A stretch of 64,000 bases of DNA from Rhodopirellula halodulae (GCF_020966775.1 NZ_JAJKFV010000033.1:35436-99435); one strand, 5' to 3'. Shown: positions 19,184 to 29,201, numbered from the stretch's first letter. Notes: a model not told the origin generated them from the letters alone. A program made the numbers and translations.

Positions 19184-20491
19184 TCAGACCAACAATTCTC
19201 GAATCGGTTTGCCGTTGTCCGTGATGGGAATCGGCCGATCGCCGTCGTAGAGCAACTTGTTCGGATCAATCCCCAGCGACGCATGCACGGTCGCAAAGAG
19301 ATCGGGCACGCCAACAGGTGACTCGACGATGTTCTGCGACAGTTCATCGGTCACACCAAACGCCCCCGAGTGATTCAAACCACCACCGGCCAACACACAC
19401 GTGAACGTTTTGCCTTGGTGCCCACGTCCACCACCTGAGTCAAATCCCGGTGGTCGACCAAACTCGGACGAGACCATGATCAGTGTCTTATCGAGAAGAC
19501 CATGTTGGTCCAAATCATCCATCAACGTCGCCATGGATGTGTCGAGATCCTGGATCAGCTCGTGTTGCTTCTCGATTCCATCGTTGTGAACGTCCCAACC
19601 CGTTCCGTTGATGAAGTTCAGGTTATGCGAAACCTCGACAAACCGCACACCGCGTTGAATCAGACGCCGCGAAAGCAAGCAACGCTGGCCGAACTCGCTG
19701 CCATACTGATTCCGCAGGGAATCCGGTTCACGATTCAGCTCGAAGACGCTGCCAAAGTCAGGTCCGCTCAGTTTCAAGGACTGCTGAATCGCCGAATCGT
19801 AATCCGCGACCGATGGGTCACCGTCAAATCGCTGCAATGCCGACTGGCGAGTCATCGACAGCAAACGCTTGCGTTTCTCCTGCCGTGCGTTGTCGACACC
19901 GTACGGAAGCGACAAACCAGCGGGCCCCTTGGACGTGTCCGTCAAATACAGGTATCCAGCCGATGCACCCAAAAATCCAGGACCGCGCGTCACGTTTGGA
20001 TAACCGATCAAAACGTAAGGCGGAACACCGTCATCCGCGGCACCCAATTCGTGTGCAACTGTGCTGCCGAGCGAGGGATAGGTGACCGTCCCCGTCACGA
20101 TTCGCCCGGTGTGCATGCGATTGGTCGCCGCCGCGTGCTCATCGATCACATCATGATGGACCGTTCGTACTGCCGTGACTCGGTCCATCCGCTCTGCCAA
20201 CATGGGCAGGTACTCACAAACGGAGACCCCCGGCACGGCGGTGTCGATCGATCGGTACAACGATCCAGGCTTCTTGGCTTTCGGATCGCCGACACGCTTC
20301 GGATCGAACGTGTCGATCTGCCCCATTCCGCCACCTAACCAGATGGAGATGACGTGTTCGGCTTTGCCAAACGGCGTCGACTCACTTTCGTTTGCCAACA
20401 GCGAGTTTGGAAAACGCACGTTGCCGGACAACGACAGAGCGGTTCCCGCCGCGGCGGTTTGCATCCAGTGCCTGCGAGTTGGCTTCATCAT
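19184..20491 (-). CDS. DUF1501 protein, sulfatase-like fold, twin-arginine-type leader
   Basis: About 435 residues. Starts [18 protein letters not shown], a basic RR followed by a hydrophobic run that resembles a Tat leader. The body has the DUF1501 hallmarks: [21 protein letters not shown]-rich [20 protein letters not shown] and the C-terminal [16 protein letters not shown]1501 proteins resemble the alkaline phosphatase/sulfatase fold, but their activity is not established. The tandem ATGs at 20491 and 20488 interlock with the TGA of the preceding PSCyt1 gene, so the two are translationally coupled; the partnership DUF1549/DUF1553 plus DUF1501 is standard in planctomycetes. Confidence 0.88.
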   Translation of the reverse strand: MMKPTRRHWMQTAAAGTALSLSGNVRFPNSLLANESESTPFGKAEHVISIWLGGGMGQIDTFDPKRVGDPKAKKPGSLYRSIDTAVPGVSVCEYLPMLAERMDRVTAVRTVHHDVIDEHAAATNRMHTGRIVTGTVTYPSLGSTVAHELGAADDGVPPYVLIGYPNVTRGPGFLGASAGYLYLTDTSKGPAGLSLPYGVDNARQEKRKRLLSMTRQSALQRFDGDPSVADYDSAIQQSLKLSGPDFGSVFELNREPDSLRNQYGSEFGQRCLLSRRLIQRGVRFVEVSHNLNFINGTGWDVHNDGIEKQHELIQDLDTSMATLMDDLDQHGLLDKTLIMVSSEFGRPPGFDSGGGRGHQGKTFTCVLAGGGLNHSGAFGVTDELSQNIVESPVGVPDLFATVHASLGIDPNKLLYDGDRPIPITDNGKPIRELLV

Positions 20492-23400
20492 GGGATCCAC
20501 ACAAATTCGGGGGAGTTGACCAACGACCAAACAACGTCTTCATAGTTTTGTCGCCAGGAGGATCGGAGACGGACATCCGGAGGGTCACCGTGCACCGCAC
20601 GTTCTTCCAGTTCCAATTTGATACTGTTGGCGCGGTCGGCCAAATGATTCGACCAAGACACGTGCTCGAGCGGTGGCAGTGCGTCCAAAGAGATTCGATG
20701 AGCTTCCGGGACGACGCGGTCTTCAAACCCATCCGCTAACACTTCCGCGATGACGTGCAACTCATCGGGATTCGGCGAACGCGAAAGGAATCGTGTGTAG
20801 AGCGATGTGGCCAAGCCGTTTGGCGTTTTAGCACTTACGGCCAAATCAGCCAACTCGCTGCCATTTGACGCGGCAACCATCCAGGAACCAAACACTGAAT
20901 TGCCAATCGCCCCCGGTTGCAGCACGTTCGGATCATGATCGCGGCGATCAATCGCTGACTGGCGAGATCCGGTCCAACCAAACGTTTCGAGCACCGTGAC
21001 CACGGCTCCCGCTCGTGGGAATGCCAAACTCGGCCGGTCGCGTTCGTTGGACAACGTGGTGAATTGCCACGCACGTTCGGGCGGAGCCAAATGAATCATG
21101 GTCGCGGGCGGACGACGAGCTTCTTGGTCAAACGTCAACGCTTCGACCTGCATCGGCTTTCCCGACCCAACGACCATCGAGTCCACAATTTGTTCGGCCG
21201 TCAAACGCCGTCGGTCCGGAGCCGCAAACAACCGCTCGCCCGGTCCCACCGACGCATTGTTGCCGATAGCTTCGCGTTGATAGGTCTGTGACTTCATGAT
21301 CGAGCCAATCAAATCACGAAAGTCATAACCTCCGCCGACAAAGTCTCTCGCCAACCACTGCAGGAGCTCCGGGTGACTCGGTTGCGAGTTCTCCCAATCA
21401 CCGAGCGGCTCAACGAAACCTGCTCCGACCAAACGTTGCCAAACTCGATTGACGATGACTTCGGCGAATCGCGCGTTTTCAGGAATCGTGATCGCCGCCG
21501 CCAATCGTTCGCGAGGATCAGCCGGGTCGCGCATCCAGCGATCCAATCGGTCTTCCGCCACCAAGTTTGCAAACGGCCACGTTGGAGCAACAGGCTTGCC
21601 AGGCGGCAAGGTCACCTGGATCAACGAAGCACGGCCCGGATGGTCTTCGAAGAACGCCGCCGGAACGCTGCTGCTGGCGGGAACCTTCAGTGGTTTGCGG
21701 GCCAGCAGCGCTGCCAACGAATACAGATCTTGCTGCGTCGTTTCATGATACGGCGAATCGTGACAGCGAGCGCATTGCAAGTTCATGCCCATGAATGCGG
21801 ATGCCGCCACGATGCAACGCGTCGCTTCCGGAGCGTCATTGTCGGCCGCCATCCCAAACCCAGCACTGCCACCTTCGTACCGGCTGCCACGAAGCATCAA
21901 CAACTCGGTCGCCATCCGGTCCAAAGGTTTGTGGTCCGAGAGCGATTCATGCAAGAAGAATCGAAAAGGGCCAGTGTTGTTCAATGATGGCTTGAGCAAG
22001 TTCGGATTTTCTGCCAACACGTCCTGCCAGAAGCTGACCCAGTGATCAGCGAAGCCGCTGTGGTTCAGCAAATCGTCCACCAATCGATCGCGTTTGTTCG
22101 GCGAGTCATCCTGGACAAATGCGTTGTACTGCGACTCCGTCGGTGGCACGCCGATCACGTCCAAATAGGCTCGACGGACGAAAGAAGCGTCGTCCGTCAA
22201 CCGAGCCAGCTTGATCTCGACGGATGATGTCTCCTCGGGCCACATCGCGCCATCCGCGATCCATCGATCCAACGTTTCCATTTCCTCGTTAGACAAAGGC
22301 TCCGATGGCGGCATGCGTTCCGATTCATCTTCGCTTCGAACACGCCGCATCAATTCGCTTGCATGCGGATCGCCCGCGGTCACCACGGCCTCGCCGGAAT
22401 CGCCGCCCTTTCGAATGGCTTCCGCTGAACTCAATCGCAGCCCGCCTTCATCACTTTCGTCGTGACAACGAAAACATCGATCGCGAAGGATCGGCAAAAC
22501 TTCTTGCTTGAAGTGTTTGTCGTGCTCCGCGTTTGTACCCGAGCGACGATCACCGGCTTCCTGACGTTCCAGCAAAGGCTGAATTTTCGCGGCAATGAAA
22601 CGATCGATTGGATGCGGCGATTTGAGCCCGTCGTTGACGACCTTCAATTTCGGTGGGTTGATCGGCGGCAACTGCTTGATCCACGTGGACGCCATGTCAT
22701 GACGTTCTTGCCAGTAATCGTTGTGCTTCGCGGCCCGCGAAATGCGATTCTTTCGGTCGTGGTGCCACAAGTCTGCTTCGAGGATCGCAGTCTGTTCCTC
22801 GATGACTTCGTCGGTCATCGGCAACCAATCCATGGCTGAATCCGGCGTGGAGTCGCCGCTGTCAGGCTGCAGCAACCGGAACGGCCCCCGACCGTGAAAC
22901 TGCACCGCCACCAAAGTCTCACCGGGTTCGGTCCGGTACCTCGGACCGCCCACTACGGTTTCCAAAATGATGTCGTGTTGGCCGTCTTTCGGAAGCGAAT
23001 GCTCCACGAGCGTTTCCTGCACACCGTAGGCCAAGCGTCGCATTCCCGGCCCCGGGCGTTCCGGCAATGGTTGGACTGGGTTGTGCCCATCGGTTCGTCC
23101 GGTCTGAGGTTTCACCGTCGCAATGGTTTGATCGTCCAACCAAAGCTTGGCCAAACCACGAGTCCGCACCAACCATCGATGCTCCCCCGCTGGCAAACTG
23201 GCTTTCAATCCCAAACGCAGATGAGTCGCCCCATCGTAAGATTCACGAATCCCGTAGTCGTCGTATTTCAACGGCAATCGATGGATCAGCAACGGCCCGC
23301 GTGTTTCCAGCGTCGATCCGATCTCAGGAATCTCTTCGTCCCACTGCGTATGCGATCGGACGCTGTCATTCCACCACCAATCGATGCTCCCCACATTCAG

Positions 23401-24249
23401 CGGCATCTTTGGCGCGGTGGGTGGAGGCGATGGCAACGGATTCCAAGCTTTCGCGATTCTTTCCGCGTCCAACGATTTTCGCGAAACAACCATGCGGTCG
23501 ATTCGGCCTCGGAAGCTCGATGCGGCCTGGCCACCCATCGACGAACCCACCCAGACTTCAGAATCGTCCACGACCGGAGCGTTTTGCGTTGGCCCGCCCA
23601 TGTCCCATTTGCCGCTGACCCGTTCACCATTCAACCAAGCCTGCAGGCTGTTTGGTTCACCGAACTCATAGGTCAACGCCAAATGATGCCAGGTCCGTCG
23701 CGTTGTAAAACCTTTGTCCGATGTCCAGCGATGCCATGGGCTGCCATTGATCGGTTCCGGCGTCGCGAACAAGAAACTCAAACGGCTGGTTCCATTCAGT
23801 TGCCTCAGCCGGATCGCCCAGTTCTGATTGTTGGCCGAGAAGCCTTTTGCATGCGTGCGACCTTTGCCAATCAAATAGACATTCTGACCTTCGCCGATTT
23901 CATCCACACGAACGATGGCTTCGAATGAAAAGCGATCGCCATTGTCAAAATCCCAAAACGACTTCGTCCCAGGGTCTTTGACCACCAACCGGCTTCCCTT
24001 CCCGCCGAACAACGCCGCCCGATTCTCTGCTTGTGCGTCGGGATAGCGAGGCGGCTTTGGCCCGGCGATCTCCCAGTCAACATCGCCCGCCTGCCTCAGT
24101 TCGTCAAAACTCGCTTCGGCTTCATCCAGCGAATCAAAGTCCAACACCCATGCGGCATCAGCATGTTGGTCATCCGCCGCCGCGTCCACGGAAGGCAACA
24201 ACAACGCCATGCCGATCAAGCAGAAAGCGTACAAACCAGCTTTCTTCAT
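20488..24249 (-). CDS. Large secreted LamG-PSCyt1-DUF1549-DUF1553 protein
   Basis: A 1253-residue secreted protein starting at a clear signal peptide ([18 protein letters not shown]). In order: a LamG-like concanavalin fold (about residues 30-280), a linker with a second beta-rich part, a planctomycete cytochrome-like module with CFRCH (near residue 585), DUF1549 with a second CARCH motif, and DUF1553 with the NRVWQRLVG signature. Two CxxCH motifs suggest covalent haem. The proteins are thought to act on polysaccharides or in respiration-like redox, but no activity is proven. An upstream frame to 24465 is open; the signal peptide decides the start. Coupled to the DUF1501 gene downstream. Confidence 0.85.
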   Translation of the reverse strand: MKKAGLYAFCLIGMALLLPSVDAAADDQHADAAWVLDFDSLDEAEASFDELRQAGDVDWEIAGPKPPRYPDAQAENRAALFGGKGSRLVVKDPGTKSFWDFDNGDRFSFEAIVRVDEIGEGQNVYLIGKGRTHAKGFSANNQNWAIRLRQLNGTSRLSFLFATPEPINGSPWHRWTSDKGFTTRRTWHHLALTYEFGEPNSLQAWLNGERVSGKWDMGGPTQNAPVVDDSEVWVGSSMGGQAASSFRGRIDRMVVSRKSLDAERIAKAWNPLPSPPPTAPKMPLNVGSIDWWWNDSVRSHTQWDEEIPEIGSTLETRGPLLIHRLPLKYDDYGIRESYDGATHLRLGLKASLPAGEHRWLVRTRGLAKLWLDDQTIATVKPQTGRTDGHNPVQPLPERPGPGMRRLAYGVQETLVEHSLPKDGQHDIILETVVGGPRYRTEPGETLVAVQFHGRGPFRLLQPDSGDSTPDSAMDWLPMTDEVIEEQTAILEADLWHHDRKNRISRAAKHNDYWQERHDMASTWIKQLPPINPPKLKVVNDGLKSPHPIDRFIAAKIQPLLERQEAGDRRSGTNAEHDKHFKQEVLPILRDRCFRCHDESDEGGLRLSSAEAIRKGGDSGEAVVTAGDPHASELMRRVRSEDESERMPPSEPLSNEEMETLDRWIADGAMWPEETSSVEIKLARLTDDASFVRRAYLDVIGVPPTESQYNAFVQDDSPNKRDRLVDDLLNHSGFADHWVSFWQDVLAENPNLLKPSLNNTGPFRFFLHESLSDHKPLDRMATELLMLRGSRYEGGSAGFGMAADNDAPEATRCIVAASAFMGMNLQCARCHDSPYHETTQQDLYSLAALLARKPLKVPASSSVPAAFFEDHPGRASLIQVTLPPGKPVAPTWPFANLVAEDRLDRWMRDPADPRERLAAAITIPENARFAEVIVNRVWQRLVGAGFVEPLGDWENSQPSHPELLQWLARDFVGGGYDFRDLIGSIMKSQTYQREAIGNNASVGPGERLFAAPDRRRLTAEQIVDSMVVGSGKPMQVEALTFDQEARRPPATMIHLAPPERAWQFTTLSNERDRPSLAFPRAGAVVTVLETFGWTGSRQSAIDRRDHDPNVLQPGAIGNSVFGSWMVAASNGSELADLAVSAKTPNGLATSLYTRFLSRSPNPDELHVIAEVLADGFEDRVVPEAHRISLDALPPLEHVSWSNHLADRANSIKLELEERAVHGDPPDVRLRSSWRQNYEDVVWSLVNSPEFVWIP

Positions 24250-24575
24250 GCCCGCACGCGGCGCACGCCAGTGGTCACTCAATCTCAGCCGTCCGGAATT
24301 CACACTCATCACGGGCTCACCGTCTTCGCCAGCGGAAGATGGCATCATTCCAGGACTCAACGTCCGAGCGTGCTCGCACGCTCTCGTTGGCAAAGCAAAC
24401 GAAAACATCGCGTTTTGAGGTGGGAGGGAAGGAAGGTGGGTAGGCGGGAGCCGCGGCAGAACCACAGCGATCTCAACACTATAGACAACATTGCCTGGTC
24501 AATGTGACGCTGATCCCCACATTTCACCTCCTGCGGAGCCGCAACTCCCGTAACCAGCCCTCGATTACCGAGAAC

Positions 24576-24917
24576 TCAATCACCGAACCCATATTCGCGC
24601 TCTACTCGGCACACGCGGACTCGGTATTGTTCGTACCACTTCGCACGCCCATCGGACTGTGCCTGCCGGTGCTCGGTCGCCGCTCGCCAACGAGCGATGG
24701 CATCAAGGTCTCGCCAATAAGAAACGGTGATTCCCCCGCCATCTCCATCGCGGACACTTTCTACGCCCAAGTAGCCGTCCTGCTCAGCCGCTAATGCCAA
24801 CATGCGTTCTGCCGTCGCGGAATAGCCTTCGTCATCAACGGCTGTCCGGCACGATGTGAACACCACAGCGTAATACGGCGTCGGTGGGGTGGACGCGAGC
24901 AAGTTGTCTTCCGCCAT
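24576..24917 (-). CDS. Antibiotic biosynthesis monooxygenase (ABM) family protein
   Basis: A 113-residue protein with the ferredoxin-like ABM fold pattern: YYAVVFTSCRT, the helix MLALAAEQDGYLGVES, GITVSYWRDLDAIARWRA and AEHRQAQSDGRAKWY, ending RVCRVEREYGF. This arrangement is typical of the YgiN/DUF-type stand-alone monooxygenase-like enzymes of about 100-115 residues, which oxidise small aromatic or quinone substrates or degrade haem. The ATG at 24917 gives the family's usual start; the frame extends to 24977. No neighbour suggests the substrate. Confidence 0.75.
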   Translation of the reverse strand: MAEDNLLASTPPTPYYAVVFTSCRTAVDDEGYSATAERMLALAAEQDGYLGVESVRDGDGGGITVSYWRDLDAIARWRAATEHRQAQSDGRAKWYEQYRVRVCRVEREYGFGD

Positions 24918-25103
24918 CGCATGGTTCCGATCAAAACAGTTTCCAGGGTGTCCGGCCGCGAAGTCGAACCAATCCACTTCGTGTTCAACGAGCCAAACGG
25001 GGATGGATTCAGTTTGGCAGTCTGAGGGGCGGCGTCGAACTGGTCCAATGATGGATCAGCCCCAATGATGGATCAGCGACTGAACAGACGGTTACTCGCT
25101 GTG

Positions 25104-25448
25104 TTACTCACTCCCCGCCTGGTCGCGTTCCAGAAATCGCTTGGCACGATCAGCCGCGGCTTCCATCAGAGCATCCGTACGTTCCGTAGCAGTCTCCGAC
25201 AGTCTCTCCGCGTCCATCTGTTGAATCGTCTCGATCGCCTTTCCGGCGCTCGCCGTCACGACAGGTTGGACTTCATCGGCGAATCGCTGGAAACGGGCCT
25301 CCATCCGCTCCGTTGTGCTGACGGCACGCTCCACCTTCGGCAACAGGCCAAATACCAATCCCGCAACTGCCAAAGAGGTGACGAACAGATTCGCCGCCAA
25401 TAGTCGCACCATCCACGTCAGCTTTTTTGACAGATCGGTCTCGTTCAA
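25104..25448 (-). CDS. Small membrane-anchored coiled-coil protein
   Basis: A 114-residue protein with one N-terminal membrane helix (about residues 14-35) and a long, charged helical remainder rich in Glu, Ala and Thr (EAAADRAKRFLERDQ) with heptad-like spacing, suggesting a coiled coil. No family recognised. It resembles small hypothetical proteins that tether a helical domain to the membrane. Confidence 0.6.
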   Translation of the reverse strand: MNETDLSKKLTWMVRLLAANLFVTSLAVAGLVFGLLPKVERAVSTTERMEARFQRFADEVQPVVTASAGKAIETIQQMDAERLSETATERTDALMEAAADRAKRFLERDQAGSE

Positions 25449-25627
25449 TGGAATTCACCAGCAGGAAAAATGGATTGCGTGCGTGTGCCTCTGAGTCGGC
25501 TCCAGGATTCTACCACCCCGCACCACCGCCCTGGACAACCTCGACATTTGTCCGCTGCTGGAGGTTCTGCCTCAACGATCTTCTCGTACTGGCTTCATTT
25601 CAACTTAAAAAAACACCAAAAGAAACT

Positions 25628-25981
25628 TTAGACATCAGCATTCGTTCTACGTCTCCACCAAGCGATGCCGATGTTGACGACCACGAGCGTAAGGAAAAGG
25701 CCACCCAGCAAGAGCCCAACCGCAAAGTCCCGATTGATGAAGAATGCATGGCTTGTAACCGTGATGTCGCCCATCGACGTTGTGTTCGATGACGAGCTGG
25801 TGAACTGAAACACAATGTCTCCATCCTGCAAACTCACGTCGTCTGAAGCATAAAACCACCAAAGAGTGATCGCCCAACAACCTAGGATGAAAGCAGAAAC
25901 GAACCAGTGAGCTCGAAGCGAACTGGATCGCACTGCTCCAGGCGACAGCACTGTTGAAGACTCGTACGGATTGTCTGTCAT
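25628..25981 (-). CDS. Two-helix membrane protein with NPYE N-terminus
   Basis: A 117-residue protein starting MTDNPYESS, an NPYE opening that is common in small Pirellulaceae membrane proteins. Two hydrophobic helices are visible (about residues 25-45 and 90-110), separated by a polar region likely exposed outside (SSSSNTTSMGDITVTS), and the C-terminus is basic (WWRRRT), fitting the cytoplasmic side. Function unknown. The frame is open to 26131, but the NPYE start is preferred. Confidence 0.6.
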   Translation of the reverse strand: MTDNPYESSTVLSPGAVRSSSLRAHWFVSAFILGCWAITLWWFYASDDVSLQDGDIVFQFTSSSSNTTSMGDITVTSHAFFINRDFAVGLLLGGLFLTLVVVNIGIAWWRRRTNADV

Positions 25982-26170
25982 AGCAGAACGCCTCACCGGT
26001 AAGATCTCCTGGTAGTACCGCGTGTCGATCAGGAAGCCGATCCGTTCTATCGAACAGCCATTGCGGGAAAAGTCTAAACGATCGGCAGCTCTCACAGAGG
26101 TTGAGCTGCGCAGATGGGACGTGAAGTTCACATCAAGCGATATGACCTGCCAACTCCGGTCTGTCGAATT

Positions 26171-26329
26171 CTATCGGCGTGGGTAGCGCTCTTTGACTTG
26201 AAATCCAACAGTTTTCTCAATCGCGTCTAGCTCAACCTCCATTTCGGCGTCCGCATCATCCACGTCAAACACTTCGTTAGTGAAGAAAGTCTTGACGACT
26301 TTCGCTACGACCGTTTTCTCGCGAATCAT
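26171..26329 (-). CDS. Possible 52-residue small protein
   Basis: A short frame starting at the ATG at 26329 and ending in KERYPRR. It is acidic in the middle (DVDDADAEMEVELDAIE) and shows no family. The longer frame to 26422 runs through the GC-rich repeat and gives an artificial N-terminus, so only the short form is plausible. Weak call. Confidence 0.3.
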   Translation of the reverse strand: MIREKTVVAKVVKTFFTNEVFDVDDADAEMEVELDAIEKTVGFQVKERYPRR

Positions 26330-26370
26330 TGAGCAACAAAACAACCAACAGCACCAAAAACATCCCGGCT

Positions 26371-26412
26371 CCCCTCGCCCCGCTTCGGGGAGAGGGGTTG
26401 GGGGAGAGGGGC
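26371..26412. repeat. GC-rich hairpin repeat with adjoining GGGGGAGAGGGG
   Basis: CCCCTC (26371-26376) and CCCCG (26378-26382) pair with CGGGG (26386-26390) and GAGGGG (26392-26397) around the loop CTT; a further GGGGGAGAGGGG follows (26400-26411). Intergenic repeats of this type are dispersed in many planctomycete and proteobacterial genomes and translate to PLPEAGRGE-like peptides in one frame. The remainder of 26330-26700 holds no supported gene. Confidence 0.75.
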
Positions 26413-26700
26413 CACGATCCACAGCTCACCGCACAGGATCCACCGTTGGCCATCCGATCCGCTCCACTTGCATCCACCAAACGCCACCCCCAAATCCACA
26501 ACGACAAGTGGCGTCCACTGGTGCGTACAACATCGCTCGGGATGATTGGCGATCAAATGGTCCCGGCTTCGTGCCCCGAACGCGCAAACGGTCGAGGTTC
26601 CCTTGGTCGGTGCGCGCCCTGATGCGACAATGGTTCAGCCCATCCCTGTGCCTGCCCGTTTCAGACCCTCAGACCATTTCCGCTCTCTCGCAGTCAACCG

Positions 26701-27150
26701 ATGTCTCAATCACCGATCGTCGAACCGATGCATCCCCAGCCCGCTCACGCTGAAGCCAAAAAGTCGAACACAGGTTGCCTCTTGCTCGGCCTGGGCGGTG
26801 GTTGTCTCGTCGTTGTATTGATTTGCGGCGGTTTGATTGGAGCAGGCATCTTCGGTGTCTTTGCGATGATCAAATCGAGTGAACCGTACACCGAGTCGCT
26901 CGCCAAAGCACAAACGAATGTGGAGTTGCAATCAGCGATCGGGGATCCAATCGAGCCGTCTGTTCTCGTTCAAGGAAACATCAATCTCAACAACGATGAC
27001 GGCAAAGCGGATCTGAACTATTCCGTCAGCGGCCCCGATGGATCGGCGACGGTGCATGTGGTCGGAACCAAAACCGACGGAAACTGGGATTACACCCGGA
27101 TGGACGCAACCACAGCAGACGGGACGACCATTGACCTATTGGCCGATTAG
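26701..27150 (+). CDS. Membrane protein with Coa1-like (cytochrome oxidase assembly) domain
   Basis: A 149-residue protein with an N-terminal polar stretch, a glycine-rich membrane helix (about residues 24-55) and an outside domain (about 58-148) that resembles the Coa1/Tim21-type fold: LAKAQTNVELQSAIG, a beta strand LNYSVSGPDGSATVHVVG and GNWDYTRMD. Coa1-domain bacterial proteins are found in many genomes, and their function outside mitochondria is not established. It lies alone on the plus strand between small minus-strand genes. Confidence 0.6.
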   Translation: MSQSPIVEPMHPQPAHAEAKKSNTGCLLLGLGGGCLVVVLICGGLIGAGIFGVFAMIKSSEPYTESLAKAQTNVELQSAIGDPIEPSVLVQGNINLNNDDGKADLNYSVSGPDGSATVHVVGTKTDGNWDYTRMDATTADGTTIDLLAD

Positions 27151-27278
27151 ACCGACGCGTCGACTTCGTGTTCCCCCGGGCGAGCAACACGCCATTACCC
27201 ATTCCACTGATTCGAACTGCCTTTGCTTTCTGCGGACCGATTTGCCTCGTCGCTGATCGTGTTGCACAGAAGCCCTTT

Positions 27279-27758
27279 TCACACCAGACATGGACGTCGC
27301 AGCAACAACCAGGCAACCAAACCGAAAGTTGCAATCAAACACAGCAACGGAAATTCAACCGCCGCGTAGTCCTCACTCCACGAAGAATCAAATCGAAAGG
27401 GTTGAATCACATCACCTGGCGATTCGGCAAACAGATGAAACGGACCTCGCTTCAGAAGATCAACGTGCCAATAGCCAGAAAGCGTCCCTGTCCATTGCGT
27501 CAACGGTTCAGCTTCCATGTCGCCAGTGATTGGATGTGATGCGATGGCATTGTGGGAAACTCCGGAAGCACCGCCAAGTACGATTTCTTGTGAGCCGACA
27601 TCGATGAACAAATACAAATTGCAGCCCAAAAGATTGAGCGTTAAGACCATCAATGCAACAGTGGATGCGATACCGCAGCACCAGCCGGCAATCCGCCGTG
27701 AAGTCCGCTTGTGAATTGGGCGAGTCGCTAGTGCAGATGCTTCGTACGGACGGACCAA
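27279..27758 (-). CDS. Membrane protein of unknown function, possible cassette gene
   Basis: About 159 residues with two membrane helices (about residues 25-48 and 135-153) flanking a polar domain containing GSQEIVLGGASG and HAFF-like aromatic segments. The start is uncertain: TTG at 27758 is the furthest plausible, and RPYEAS near it resembles the NPYE opening of other small proteins. The gene starts at the left edge of a degenerate attC-like site (27763-27914), the same layout seen for the minus-strand genes at 27933 and 29179, so it may be the leftmost cassette gene. Confidence 0.5.
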   Translation of the reverse strand: MVRPYEASALATRPIHKRTSRRIAGWCCGIASTVALMVLTLNLLGCNLYLFIDVGSQEIVLGGASGVSHNAIASHPITGDMEAEPLTQWTGTLSGYWHVDLLKRGPFHLFAESPGDVIQPFRFDSSWSEDYAAVEFPLLCLIATFGLVAWLLLRRPCLV

Positions 27759-27762
27759 ATTG

Positions 27763-27914
27763 AACCAGCCCAGGTTTAGGTAGATTGGAAAACGACACCG
27801 GCATGAACGACGCGAGTATTGCCTGAACTACGGCGGCTCGTCAAATTGATTGAATATCATCGCGAACGACCGAAGGTGCACCCGAATGGCAATAGCTTGA
27901 AAACCATGTTGCGT
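27763..27914 (+). repeat. Degenerate attC-like site A
   Basis: The right end AAAACCATGTTGCG (27900-27913) matches the right ends of sites B and C, and internal blocks (AACGACACCGGC, GAAGGTGCACCCGAATGG) resemble site C. A possible left core is GAAC at 27762-27765, but it is poor. The recombination point would be G27908/T27909. Confidence 0.5.
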
Positions 27915-28492
27915 GACCAATCGCGATCGGGGTTACGACCAGAAGAATAGTTGAACGAATTCAGCGTATTCAGAACCGCCGATCAATTTCGTGCATTCTT
28001 CACGCATTTGTCGATCGGCTGATTCGTCGTCCGCTAAATCGCCGTCGTCTGCACATCGCTCGAAAAACACGTCCATTTCACAAAGTGCTGCAACAAGCGA
28101 CGTTTGATTGGGAGCAGCCATGCACAGCGTTCGGTTAACAATCTCATGATCGTAAAGACAGAGTCTCCCGTCAGCGAGCAGGCAAAGCGCATCGCATTCA
28201 AGGACGCCTAGGAACGTGGACGTATCGGGAAGTTTCCAGTACGGGAAACGTTCTGTAGCGGATTCGGTTGGAACAAATTCGAGCACGCCAATTTCGCGAA
28301 GCGAGGATTGCCATGCAGCGATTGTGAGATCAATAGCCGGCATATTGAAAGATTCGGCCGCACAACGGAAGGTTTTTGCAAAACCGACGCAACCGAAGCG
28401 AAGGTGGATTGAATTGCATTCGACTGTACAATGGGGACGAGGCCTGCACCATGGCGTAGGTATGCCCGTAGGTCCTTAGCGTAAAGACCATG
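27909..28492. mobile_element. Integron-type gene cassette 1 (predicted)
   Basis: Bounded on the left by GTTGCGTGACCAATC (27908-27922) and on the right by GATTCGGCCGCACAAC (28351-28366) of its attC-like site B. The two are near-complementary (12 of 15 aligned positions, differences mostly transitions), as expected when one cassette circle supplied both ends. Length 584 bp. It carries one minus-strand gene. Confidence 0.65.
27933..28343 (-). CDS. Hypothetical protein, gene of predicted cassette 1
   Basis: A 136-residue acidic protein without signal peptide or membrane helix. The C-terminal half contains ALCEMDVFFERCADDGDL and SADRQMREECTKLIGG, then YAEFVQLFFWS. The general pattern recalls small immunity-type or SUKH-like proteins, but I cannot assign a family. 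The gene runs opposite to the cassette orientation, and its start codon lies about 18 bases from the left end of attC-like site B, so its promoter should lie within or beyond that site. Confidence 0.55.
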   Translation of the reverse strand: MPAIDLTIAAWQSSLREIGVLEFVPTESATERFPYWKLPDTSTFLGVLECDALCLLADGRLCLYDHEIVNRTLCMAAPNQTSLVAALCEMDVFFERCADDGDLADDESADRQMREECTKLIGGSEYAEFVQLFFWS

Positions 28493-28498
28493 TTATGT
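28360..28498 (+). repeat. attC-like recombination site B
   Basis: The left end CACAACGGAAGGTTTTTGC (28361-28379) and the right end GCGTAAAGACCATGTTATG (28479-28497) form an imperfect inverted repeat with AAC...GTT cores. The site has the size (about 140 bp) and plan of a long attC. The same left and right ends recur in site C. Confidence 0.65.
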
Positions 28499-28522
28499 GC
28501 CCCGGCCCACCGGAGAAGAGCC

Positions 28523-28771
28523 ATGAATCTTAACCTGCCGAGCGAACTCAACGATTTTGTGAAAGGTCTTGTTGCCCAAGGACGTTATAATTCCGAGGAA
28601 GATGCCATCGTCGAGGGCATCAAGCTGTTGATGGGGCGCGAGCAATTGCGAGGCGAGATTCAAAAGGGCGTTGAGCAATTGAATGCAGGGGAATTCTACG
28701 ACGAAGAAGCCGTGTTCGACGAGGTCAACGCAGAGATTGACAAGGTAGAAGCTCAGCAGCAAGGAAGCTGA
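28523..28771 (+). CDS. ParD-like antitoxin of a type II toxin-antitoxin pair
   Basis: An 82-residue protein of the ribbon-helix-helix ParD/CopG type. The N-terminal strand MNLNLPSELNDFVKGLV and the helix pair GRYNSEEDAIVEGIKLL match the DNA-binding fold. The C-terminal half is acidic and helical (YDEEAVFDEVNAEID), fitting a toxin-binding tail. A GGAG ribosome binding site (28511-28514) precedes the ATG at 28523. The leader between the cassette boundary and the ATG is only 30 bases, so the promoter probably lies within the preceding attC-like site. The toxin gene follows after four bases. Confidence 0.85.
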   Translation: MNLNLPSELNDFVKGLVAQGRYNSEEDAIVEGIKLLMGREQLRGEIQKGVEQLNAGEFYDEEAVFDEVNAEIDKVEAQQQGS

Positions 28772-28775
28772 GGAC

Positions 28776-29060
28776 ATGCCGAGACTCCGGTATTCCGCAG
28801 AATCGAAAGAAGACCTGAAGCAAATCGCCCGATTCATCGCCCGCGACAAACCCGTTGCCGCTCGAAGGTGGCTAGCAAAGCTGCGTGAAAAGTGTCGTCT
28901 CGTCGCCAATCATCCCGACGTCGGCGATGCGCGTCCAGAGCTAGGTGAGAACATTCGATCAACGTATGTTGGCAGCTACGTGATCTTCTTTCGGCACGTT
29001 GAAGGGTACCTGGAAATCGTTCGCGTCATTCGTGGTGATGTTGATGATCCAGACATCTAG
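28776..29060 (+). CDS. ParE-like toxin
   Basis: A 94-residue RelE/ParE superfamily toxin. The pattern is typical: RYSAESKEDLKQIARFIA, AARRWLAKLREKCRLVANHPDVG, ELGENIRSTYVGSYVIFFR and the C-terminal LEIVRVIRGDVD. ParE toxins poison DNA gyrase, although the RelE branch cleaves mRNA; the activity of this one is not readable. It is preceded by its antitoxin, and its stop TAG abuts the left end of attC-like site C, so no spare DNA separates gene and recombination site. Confidence 0.88.
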   Translation: MPRLRYSAESKEDLKQIARFIARDKPVAARRWLAKLREKCRLVANHPDVGDARPELGENIRSTYVGSYVIFFRHVEGYLEIVRVIRGDVDDPDI

Positions 29061-29201
29061 GGGCACACAACGGAAGGTTTTAACGACACCGCCCTAAACG
29101 AAGCGAGCGAGTCTGAACTGCGAAAGATTGTACCAAGGCCAACCCGCGTTGCCAAAGAGGGAAGGTGTGCTGGAGGCCTCAGCGTAAAAACCATGTTAGC
29201 G
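29060..29201 (+). repeat. attC-like recombination site C
   Basis: The left end CACAACGGAAGGTTTTAACG (29066-29085) pairs imperfectly with the right end CGTAAAAACCATGTTAG (29183-29199), again with AAC...GTT cores. The left core GGGGCACACAAC is complementary to the start of cassette 2. The middle contains GTACCAAGGCC and GGAGGCCTCAGCG, related to parts of site B. Confidence 0.7.

Larger units (their letters stand above)
28493..29195. mobile_element. Integron-type gene cassette 2 carrying parDE (predicted)
   Basis: Begins at G28492/T28493 within GTTATGTGCCCC (28492-28503) and ends with attC-like site C, whose left core GGGGCACACAAC (29060-29071) is complementary to the start with one mismatch. 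Length 703 bp, typical of a cassette. The two genes fill the space: the antitoxin ATG lies 30 bases after the boundary and the toxin stop abuts the attC. Confidence 0.7.

Noticed and set aside
22894..23928. A 344-residue frame on the plus strand
   Set aside because: Antisense to the LamG-PSCyt1 gene, Arg/Gln/His-rich composition typical of a shadow frame.
27240..27290. Possible left boundary of a further cassette at GTGTTGCACAG
   Set aside because: Only GTT matches; no ACCATGTT block before it and no complementarity to a core near 27763.
27508..27804. A 98-residue minus-strand frame starting MPVSFSNLPKP
   Set aside because: Overlaps the 27279-27758 membrane protein in another frame and has no membrane or domain pattern.
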